From positions 74,643 through 96,242 of the forward strand of contig HF985652.1 in NCBI GenBank assembly GCA_000431155.1: a DNA stretch of 21,600 nt. The letters run 5' to 3'. A program made the translations under genes and the position numbers. Below the pieces are notes generated by a model. The model saw nothing but the letters and a program-made list of their open reading frames with translations, had not been told where the DNA came from and did not search any database. The stretch comes from Bacteroides sp. CAG:927 (lineage in GTDB: Bacteria > Bacteroidota > Bacteroidia > Bacteroidales > Muribaculaceae). Shown piece after piece: positions 15,682-21,600 of this stretch (positions are counted from its first letter, which is position 1; every line of letters starts with the position of its first letter).

Positions 15682-18600
15682 TTAGAATGATACTTCTACA
15701 CCAAACTCGTACTGACGGGTGTTAGGGTACATCATCTGTACCACGTTTGCCTGATATTCAGGGTCAACGCCTGTGAAGTCGGTGATTGTGATAAGGTTAC
15801 GGCCGGTGAAGTGGAATGTGATGTCAGAGAGACGCAGGGTGTCCATCCATTTCTTGGGCAGTGAGTAGGTCACGGTGAGGTTTTTCAGACGCATGAATGA
15901 AGCGTTCTCAACGAAACGAGAGTCGGCCTGAATGGTCTGAGGCTGTCCGTAGAGATCAAAGCGGTTAGGCATGTCGGTAACATCACCCGGTTTGGTCCAT
16001 ACATTGAGCAGCTCTACTGCACCGTTGGTGTTGCGCTCTACAGCCACACTCGGGTCACGGATGTACCAGTTGGTAGCGTTGAAAATGTATTTCTTGGCAC
16101 TCCAGTTGAAGTCAGCGCGAAGAGCTATGCCTTTCCAGCGGGCGTTGATGCCGAAACCACCGTTCCAAGGTGCGATGTATGATTTGCCAAGGGCCACTTC
16201 ATCGTCTTCTGAAAAATGTTTGGTGAGGTTGCCGTCCTTGGTGTACCACATCTGCTGACCGTCGCGGGGGTCAACGCCGGCATATATCACATTGTGAAGC
16301 TCGAAAGGGTTCTTGCCCACTTCGTAGGTCACGCCTGTTCCGGGAATAGTGAATTTGTCCAGTCCGTTGAACAGCTCTTTGATCTCAATTTTGTTGTAGT
16401 TGAAGTTGACGCTTGCGCCTACATACCAGTCTTTGTTGCGGAAGATGGTTGCACCGAAGTCCACATCAACACCGGTGTTGCGCATTGAACCTACGTTGGC
16501 TGCACCGCTTGCATAACCGGTGGTGTAGCTGTAAGGTACGCTCATGAGCATATCCTTGGTGTCCTTTATGTAGTAGTCGGCCATAAGGGTGATGCGGTTG
16601 TCAAGGAATCCGAGGTCAATACCAAGGTCAAACTGTTTTACAGTTTCCCAAGTGAGTTCAGGATTACCCATGGCACCTATAGCCAAAGAAGCATCTCCGT
16701 TGTAAGCGCCGCCGCTTGTTACAGTAGCCTGATATGAGTAGTCAGAGATACCGCTGTTACCTGTTGTGCCATAGTTGCCACGGAGCTTGAGGTCAGACAG
16801 CCATTTGATGTCCTGCATGAACTTCTCGTTTTTGATGTTCCACATCAAACCAACGGCAAAGAAGTTGGCCCAACGGTGACCGGGTGCGAACTTGGAACTG
16901 CCGTCACGACGGAATGAAGCATCAAGGAAGTAACGGTTGTCAAAGCCATAGTTGAGGTTGAAGAAATAAGAGTTGATGGTTGATTCTGTCAGACCGTAAG
17001 ATACGTCGCTCATAGTTACGGTTGTACCCTGATTGAGCAGCCACTGGTTGGCGTTGGGCTGACCCACTGTGCTAACGCCGAATGAGTTGTTCTTTGATAT
17101 CACAGATTCCTGACCTGCAAGTACGCTGAAATCATGCTTGTCTGCAATGTTGAACTTGTACTCGATTGTGTTGGTATAAGTCCACTGATACCAGCGTTGG
17201 AAGCTTTCTGAAGCAGATGCGGGAGTGTCGGTCCAGTCGTTTACGGTATCGCCCATAGGTGTTACCCATGTGCCGTATGCCGGGCGGTGGTTGCTGCTGC
17301 GGTAGTCAAATGCTGAAAGAGCCTGTTGAGCGCGGATGGTCAAACCTTTGATGGGCTGAATCTGCTCGTAGAGGTTGAGCATTGCACTGACAGTGTTGCG
17401 ATTGGTGTGAGGCCATGCCAGACGGTTGAAGTCATTGGGGTTGGACTGGCCGGAGTAATGCAGATATTCTGCGTGGTCTCCGTAGATTATATTGCCGTTT
17501 TCGTCAAAAGAATAGTAGTAAGGTGCATCAAACGGCAGCAGATTGTAGGCCGACAGGAACGGGTTGTTGGCGTAGATAGCACCATTGTCGCTATCGGAAG
17601 ATGCTGCTGTGTTGCTTTCGGTTTTCTCGTAGCCGAGGTTACCGCTGAAACCGATTGAGAACCATTTGTTGATCTTAGAGTCAATGTTTGCGCGGAGAGT
17701 TTCACGGCGCATGCCTGAACTTTGAATCAGACCGTCCTGATCATAGTGGCCTACGCTCAAGTAATAGCGGAGCTTGTCGGTGCCGCCCTGTACACGGCCT
17801 TCCAACGAATACATCAGAGCTGAATTCTTGACCAGCTCGTCCATCCAGTTGGTGTTGATGTTGTAGCGGTTGACAAGGTCGCGGATTTCCTGGCTTACAG
17901 GAGCCTGCACCAGATCACGGAACTGGATGAACTGCTGTGAGTCCATGATTTTGATCTTGGAGTCGGCGCGCTGGCTGAAACCTACGCTTGCCTTTACGCT
18001 CACAGTGGCCTTGTCGCCATACTGACCTTTCTTGGTGGTGATTACGATTACACCGTTGGCAGCACGGCTACCGTAGATGGCGGTGGAGGCTGCGTCCTTA
18101 AGAACGGTTATGTTGGCAATGTCACTCGGGCTAAGGGAGGTGAATACTGCTGAGGTAACAGGAGCACCATCCAATACATAAAGAGGTGTAGTGCTTGCGC
18201 TCAGTGAGTTGACACCACGGATGCGTACTGATGAAGGAACTTCACCGGGTTCACCTGAGTTAGAGAAAATGTTAAGACCCGGAACCTGACCCTGAAGGGC
18301 GTCCACGAAGTTGCTTGAAGGAGTATCCTCAAACACTTGGTCATCAACAATGTTTACGGCACCGACCACAGATCCGATTTTTTTACCTGTACCGTAACCG
18401 GTCACGATAACATCATCAAATGTGTTGGAGGGCTTGAGCACGATGCGCATGTTGTCGCTAACGGGCAACGTGGCAGGATTCATGCCGATGTAGCTCACTT
18501 TGATTTCCTTCACAGAGGCGGCGATGCGGATTGTGAAGTTACCGTCAATGTCGGTAAGTGTGCCGTCATTGGTTCCAACGGGCTGCACTGATGCGCCCAC

Positions 18601-18714
18601 CAGAGGCTCGTCGTCCACTGCGCTGTGTACCGTACCATGAATGGTTCGTGTCTGCGCCTGGGCAGCCACAGCCATCGATACGATTACTGCAAGTAATAGA
18701 AACAGCTTTTTCAT
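15682..18714 (-). CDS. SusC/RagA-family TonB-dependent outer-membrane transporter
   Basis: The 1010-residue transporter has a signal peptide ending near AAQAQ. A CarboxypepD_reg-like beta domain follows (GTVHSAVDDEPLVGASV through DGNFTIRI, about 25-95), then the plug domain. The plug holds VIVTGYGTGKK, LQGQVPGLNIF, VRIRGVNS, PLYVLDGAPV and the SusC signature YGSRAANGVIVITTKKG (about 214-230). A 22-strand barrel should fill the remainder, ending in EFGVEVSF with a terminal Phe. It would import a ligand captured by the SusD partner, powered by TonB. It is the first gene of the minus-strand operon. Its leader and first 45 codons are part of a 230-bp inverted repeat shared with the divergent susC paralogue. 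The only consensus promoter in the region points at this gene. Confidence 0.96.
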   Translation of the reverse strand: MKKLFLLLAVIVSMAVAAQAQTRTIHGTVHSAVDDEPLVGASVQPVGTNDGTLTDIDGNFTIRIAASVKEIKVSYIGMNPATLPVSDNMRIVLKPSNTFDDVIVTGYGTGKKIGSVVGAVNIVDDQVFEDTPSSNFVDALQGQVPGLNIFSNSGEPGEVPSSVRIRGVNSLSASTTPLYVLDGAPVTSAVFTSLSPSDIANITVLKDAASTAIYGSRAANGVIVITTKKGQYGDKATVSVKASVGFSQRADSKIKIMDSQQFIQFRDLVQAPVSQEIRDLVNRYNINTNWMDELVKNSALMYSLEGRVQGGTDKLRYYLSVGHYDQDGLIQSSGMRRETLRANIDSKINKWFSIGFSGNLGYEKTESNTAASSDSDNGAIYANNPFLSAYNLLPFDAPYYYSFDENGNIIYGDHAEYLHYSGQSNPNDFNRLAWPHTNRNTVSAMLNLYEQIQPIKGLTIRAQQALSAFDYRSSNHRPAYGTWVTPMGDTVNDWTDTPASASESFQRWYQWTYTNTIEYKFNIADKHDFSVLAGQESVISKNNSFGVSTVGQPNANQWLLNQGTTVTMSDVSYGLTESTINSYFFNLNYGFDNRYFLDASFRRDGSSKFAPGHRWANFFAVGLMWNIKNEKFMQDIKWLSDLKLRGNYGTTGNSGISDYSYQATVTSGGAYNGDASLAIGAMGNPELTWETVKQFDLGIDLGFLDNRITLMADYYIKDTKDMLMSVPYSYTTGYASGAANVGSMRNTGVDVDFGATIFRNKDWYVGASVNFNYNKIEIKELFNGLDKFTIPGTGVTYEVGKNPFELHNVIYAGVDPRDGQQMWYTKDGNLTKHFSEDDEVALGKSYIAPWNGGFGINARWKGIALRADFNWSAKKYIFNATNWYIRDPSVAVERNTNGAVELLNVWTKPGDVTDMPNRFDLYGQPQTIQADSRFVENASFMRLKNLTVTYSLPKKWMDTLRLSDITFHFTGRNLITITDFTGVDPEYQANVVQMMYPNTRQYEFGVEVSF

Positions 18715-18809
18715 ACTTAAATTTAATTAGACATATATAGTTAATTGATTGATTTACACTGCTATACGCGCTTATATATCTATCTGTTTATTGTCTCTTG
18801 CCAAGAGAT
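18580..18809. repeat. left arm of 230-bp inverted repeat
   Basis: Read on the minus strand, this arm aligns without gaps to 19141-19370; every paired position sums to 37950. I count 13 mismatches in 230 (94% identity), including a perfect 112-bp run (18648-18759). It contains the inner palindrome, the whole 5' leader, the ATG at 18714 and the first 45 codons of the minus-strand susC (signal peptide and start of the carboxypeptidase-regulatory-like domain). Eight mismatches cluster in the leader next to the palindrome, and the protein-coding part is nearly identical. Confidence 0.95.
18794..18809. repeat. left palindromic site, putative recombination site
   Basis: On the minus strand the site reads ATCTCTTGGCAAGAGA, arms of seven around a central G. 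It is the inner end of the left arm: the base beyond it toward the spacer already differs from the other arm. The matching site is 19141-19157. Confidence 0.65.
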
Positions 18810-19140
18810 ATGATTTGCAAAGTTAATTGATTTTAATATTCCCACCAACATTTCGCAATCTTTTTTCTTAGTTGTTAACATTTCAGATTAGTGAAATTCA
18901 GTGATTTATTGCATCTAACCTTTTGAGCTATGGGCGAATAGCTATCAAATGTTAAAAATCAAATTTCTACAATTTGCACTCGAAAAATTTCAAAGTTTCA
19001 TCCAAACCTCAATTTTTATTATCAAAGTGTAAGTAATCGGCATATATCGGGAGAACATACCGTAAATCATCTCCATATAAGTTTCTATTCTTCGCTAATA
19101 GACATATATACAATGATTTAAGCGTGTGGTCATATCTACC
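18810..19140. other. 331-bp AT-rich unique spacer, candidate invertible promoter segment
   Basis: This is the non-repeated segment between the two inverted-repeat arms, part of the 521-bp gap between the divergent susC genes. No credible open reading frame was found. It contains one exact Bacteroidetes -7 box, oriented toward the minus-strand susC and placed at its left end. At its right end no TAnnTTTG faces the plus-strand susC. Inversion between the flanking sites would move the promoter to the right end, facing the other gene. The layout parallels known invertible promoters of Bacteroides surface loci; activity here is inferred. Confidence 0.7.
18818..18849 (-). promoter_or_regulatory. 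promoter inside the invertible segment, facing the minus-strand susC
   Basis: On the minus strand, GTTG (plus 18846-18849) is followed after 20 bp by TAACTTTG (plus 18818-18825). The -7 box is an exact TAnnTTTG match and the -33 box matches 3 of 4. Transcription would begin about at the palindrome, so the transcript would start with or just before a hairpin-forming sequence and then a leader of about 80-95 nt. Confidence 0.6.
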
Positions 19141-19157
19141 ATCTCTTGGCAAGAGAT
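19141..19157. repeat. right palindromic site, putative recombination site
   Basis: ATCTCTTGGCAAGAGAT is a perfect palindrome with 8-bp arms around a single central G. It is the exact inner border of the right repeat arm. The central G gives each site a direction, and the two sites lie in inverted orientation, as needed for inversion rather than deletion. Confidence 0.65.
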
Positions 19158-19370
19158 ACTGAACAGACGGATATATAAGCACATATAGCGGTGTAAATCA
19201 ATCAATTAACTATATATGTCTAATTAAATTTAAGTATGAAAAAGCTGTTTCTATTACTTGCAGTAATCGTATCGATGGCTGTGGCTGCCCAGGCGCAGAC
19301 ACAAACCATTCATGGTACGGTACACAGCGCAGTGGACGACGAGCCCCTCGTGGGCGCATCCGTACAGCCC
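19141..19370. repeat. right arm of 230-bp inverted repeat
   Basis: This is the mirror partner of 18580-18809. It runs from the inner palindrome through the leader, the ATG at 19236 and codon 45 of the plus-strand susC. The perfect 112-bp stretch is 19191-19302. After one mismatch, a further 42 bp are identical (19304-19345). Shorter identical patches continue further into both genes, for example about 23 bp around the VTGYGTGKK codons. Confidence 0.95.
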
Positions 19371-21600
19371 TTGGGCGGCGGCAACGGTACATCCACCGAC
19401 ATTGACGGTAACTTCACTCTCCGTATTCCTGCTTCCGTGAAGGAAATCAAGGTTACCTATGTGGGAATGAAAGAAGTTGTGGTTCCCGTAAGCGCAAACA
19501 TGCGCGTAATACTGGAATCTTCCAGCAACATGCTTGACAATGTTGTGGTAACCGGTTACGGTACAGGTAAAAAGCTCGGTACTGTGGTTGGTAGCGTTGC
19601 CGTTGTCGGCGAAAACACTTTTGCCGACTCTCCTTCAAGCAACTTCGTGGATGCCCTTCAGGGTCAGGTAGCCGGTCTTAACATCGCCTCATCTTCCGGT
19701 GAGCCTATGTCAACCCCCAGCACCGTGCAGATTCGTGGTGTCAACTCCATCAATGCATCCAATACACCTCTTTATATATTGGATGGCGCACCCGTCAACT
19801 CTGGAATCTTCAATACTCTCAGCCCTAACGACATTGAGAGTGTGTCAGTGCTCAAGGACGCTTCGGCAGTGGCCATTTACGGTAGCCGTGCCGCTAACGG
19901 TGTTATCGTGATCACTTCCAAGAAAGGTAAATTCGGTCAGGACGCCAAGGTTACTATCCGTGCCAACTACGGTTGGAGCCAGCGCGTGTCCAGCAAGCTG
20001 GATATGATGGACTCTTACCAGTACATCCAGTTCCGCGATATGATTGAGAACCCCGTGCCCCAGTCTGTCCGTGACCTCGTCAACAATTACGGCATCAACA
20101 CCAACTGGCGCGAAGAAGTGTTCCGCAGCAATGCCCCCGTTTACTCTATTGAAGGTGCAGTGCAGGGCGGTAGCGAGCGTCTGAGCTACTACTTGAGTCT
20201 CAACCACTATGATCAGGAAGGTATCATCGAGCAGTCAGGCATGCGTCGTGAGTCGCTGCGTGCCAGCCTCGATGCCAAGGTCAACAACTGGTTGCGCGTA
20301 GGTTTCCAGGGCAACCTTGGTTATGCAAAATACCAGACCAACTGGATCAGCGATGCTTCTGTCAACAATGATGCGGTTTACAACAACAACCCCATGACTT
20401 TTGCTCAGATGGCTCTTCCGTACGATTCTCCTTACTATTATTCATTTGACGAGAACGGCGGCATTGTGTTCGGTGAAAAAGCCGACTATCTGCACTACGG
20501 CCAGCAGCTGACACCCAGCTACTACCTCAAGAACTCTTTCGGCTACGATGATCTTGCCACTCTCAACCTTAACCTCTACGAGCAGATCACTCCCATCAAG
20601 GGTCTTACTCTCCGCGCACAGCAGGCTATGGAGGCCCGTGATGCCACCGGCTCCTCTACCAACCTGCCCAAGAGCGAATTCGTGACACCTATGGGTGACA
20701 CCGCAGGCCGTGACTCCGATGCTCAGGTGGGCCGCAACTCTTCTCGCGCTTATCAGTTCACTTATACCAACTATGCCGAGTATAAGTTTGACTTCCTTGA
20801 AAAGAACAGCGTAACCGCACTTATCGGTCAGGAATCAATCATCTACCGTTCTCGCGGATTCTACGCCAACTCTTCCGGTCAGTACCACCCCAAGAAAATG
20901 CAGCTTGCCAACGGTACCGATATCGACATGACAATGGTGGGCAACTCTTTCACAGAGTACGTGATGAACTCCTACTATGCTACTCTCTCTTACTCGTTCG
21001 ACAACCGTTATTTCTTTGATGGTTCTTACCGTCGTGACGGCAGCTCACGTTTTGCTCCCGGTCACCGTTGGGCCAACTTCTATGCCGTAGGTGCCATGTG
21101 GAACATCACCGGTGAAAAATTCATGGCCAAGACTGCCGGATGGCTCTCCGACTTGCGTCTCCGCTTGAACTACGGTACTACCGGTAACGCCGGTATCGGC
21201 AACTTTGAATATATGGGTGCCATGGGCGAAACCACTCCTTACGGCGGCAATGCCGGTACCGGAGTAGCTTCCGTAACAAGCGCCAACCTCACTTGGGAAA
21301 CAGTGAGCCAGCTTGATGCAGGTATCTCTTTCGGATTCTTCAACAACCGCTTGACCGGTACCGTTGACTTCTATCGCAAGAAAACATCCGACATGCTCAT
21401 GTCCATACCTTACAGCTACACCACAGGTCTCAGCTCAGGCCCCGGCAATATCGGCGCTATGACCAATACCGGTGTGGATGTGGAAGTTCGCGGCGACATT
21501 TTCCGCAACAAAGACTGGTATGTAGGCGCACGCGTCAACTTCAACTACAACAAGAACAAGATCGTTGAGCTGTTTGACGGTCGTGATGAATACGCTCTTC
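19236..21600 (+). CDS. second SusC/RagA-family TonB-dependent transporter (partial, runs off the window)
   Basis: The frame from ATG 19236 stays open to the window end (788 codons), so the C-terminal quarter or so is missing. The first 45 residues match the divergent SusC except for a few substitutions, with the same signal peptide and GTVHSAVDDEPLVGASVQP. The plug domain (VVVTGYGTGKK, LQGQVAGLNI, VQIRGVNS, LYILDGAPVN, YGSRAANGVIVITSKKG) is conserved. The barrel differs more, with an insert-free DNRYFFDGSYRRDGSSRFAPGHRWANF region and TVDFYRKKTSDMLMS later on. A susD gene is expected just beyond the window. No TAnnTTTG box lies in its leader or in the adjacent spacer end, so it should be silent in the orientation sequenced. 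Confidence 0.95.
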   Translation, partial: MKKLFLLLAVIVSMAVAAQAQTQTIHGTVHSAVDDEPLVGASVQPLGGGNGTSTDIDGNFTLRIPASVKEIKVTYVGMKEVVVPVSANMRVILESSSNMLDNVVVTGYGTGKKLGTVVGSVAVVGENTFADSPSSNFVDALQGQVAGLNIASSSGEPMSTPSTVQIRGVNSINASNTPLYILDGAPVNSGIFNTLSPNDIESVSVLKDASAVAIYGSRAANGVIVITSKKGKFGQDAKVTIRANYGWSQRVSSKLDMMDSYQYIQFRDMIENPVPQSVRDLVNNYGINTNWREEVFRSNAPVYSIEGAVQGGSERLSYYLSLNHYDQEGIIEQSGMRRESLRASLDAKVNNWLRVGFQGNLGYAKYQTNWISDASVNNDAVYNNNPMTFAQMALPYDSPYYYSFDENGGIVFGEKADYLHYGQQLTPSYYLKNSFGYDDLATLNLNLYEQITPIKGLTLRAQQAMEARDATGSSTNLPKSEFVTPMGDTAGRDSDAQVGRNSSRAYQFTYTNYAEYKFDFLEKNSVTALIGQESIIYRSRGFYANSSGQYHPKKMQLANGTDIDMTMVGNSFTEYVMNSYYATLSYSFDNRYFFDGSYRRDGSSRFAPGHRWANFYAVGAMWNITGEKFMAKTAGWLSDLRLRLNYGTTGNAGIGNFEYMGAMGETTPYGGNAGTGVASVTSANLTWETVSQLDAGISFGFFNNRLTGTVDFYRKKTSDMLMSIPYSYTTGLSSGPGNIGAMTNTGVDVEVRGDIFRNKDWYVGARVNFNYNKNKIVELFDGRDEYAL

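Noticed and set aside
18922..18979. Possible plus-strand promoters in the spacer (TTTG preceded by TA at wrong spacing, such as TACAATTTG)
   Set aside because: The TA-to-TTTG spacing is off by one or more bases and no -33 element is properly placed, so they are not counted as promoters for the plus-strand susC.
18810..19140. A small ncRNA or leader peptide gene in the spacer
   Set aside because: No open frame of useful length or stable GC-rich fold was found. The segment is uniformly AT-rich apart from short 5-bp inverted words such as AGCTA/TAGCT.
18558..19392. Two frames with an identical 40-residue end, one opposite each susC gene
   Set aside because: They are not genes. They are antisense readings of the identical signal-peptide and leader DNA, and only reflect the inverted repeat.

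Overview
The window looks like a chromosome segment of a gut Bacteroidales, most likely Muribaculaceae-like. The genus is inference; the order rests on SusC/SusD proteins, Bacteroidetes-type promoters (TTTG, about 20 bp, TAnnTTTG), a lipoprotein export signal (Cys-Ser-Asp-Asp-Asp-Glu) and a type IX secretion sorting domain. No rRNA, tRNA, CRISPR array, transposase or recombinase gene was seen.

Region 1 (1-4428), housekeeping genes. After the probable tail of an upstream gene comes a cytidylate kinase-like protein (+). It converges on, and overlaps by 41 bp, a minus-strand cluster that reads tsaC (tRNA t6A synthesis), an AAA ATPase with a TOPRIM-like DUF4435 domain, menA (menaquinone synthesis) and a DUF308/HdeD-like membrane protein.

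Region 2 (4609-10690), a compact plus-strand branched-chain amino acid operon: ilvD, ilvB, ilvN, acyl-ACP thioesterase, ilvC. It has a good promoter in front, very short or overlapping junctions, and a strong bidirectional terminator (10799-10834) behind it.

Region 3 (10853-18714, minus strand), an outer-membrane uptake locus. It reads susC (TonB-dependent transporter), susD, a surface lipoprotein with a Calx-beta-like domain, a terminator-like hairpin, and a secreted S8 (subtilisin-like) protease with a C-terminal sorting domain. There is no glycoside hydrolase, so peptide or protein uptake is a reasonable guess.

Region 4 (18580-19370), the most interesting part. A second susC paralogue (19236 to the window end, truncated) points away from the first. 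The two genes are joined by a 230-bp inverted repeat, 94% identical and ungapped by manual alignment. It covers the signal-peptide codons, the whole leader, and a palindrome ATCTCTTGGCAAGAGAT at its inner edge. The repeat stops exactly at the palindromes. They enclose a unique 331-bp AT-rich segment (18810-19140) holding one consensus promoter box (TAACTTTG), which faces the minus-strand susC. No such box faces the plus-strand susC. This is the layout of an invertible promoter: as sequenced, the minus-strand susC operon would be ON and the plus-strand susC OFF, and inversion would swap them. The recombinase must be encoded elsewhere.
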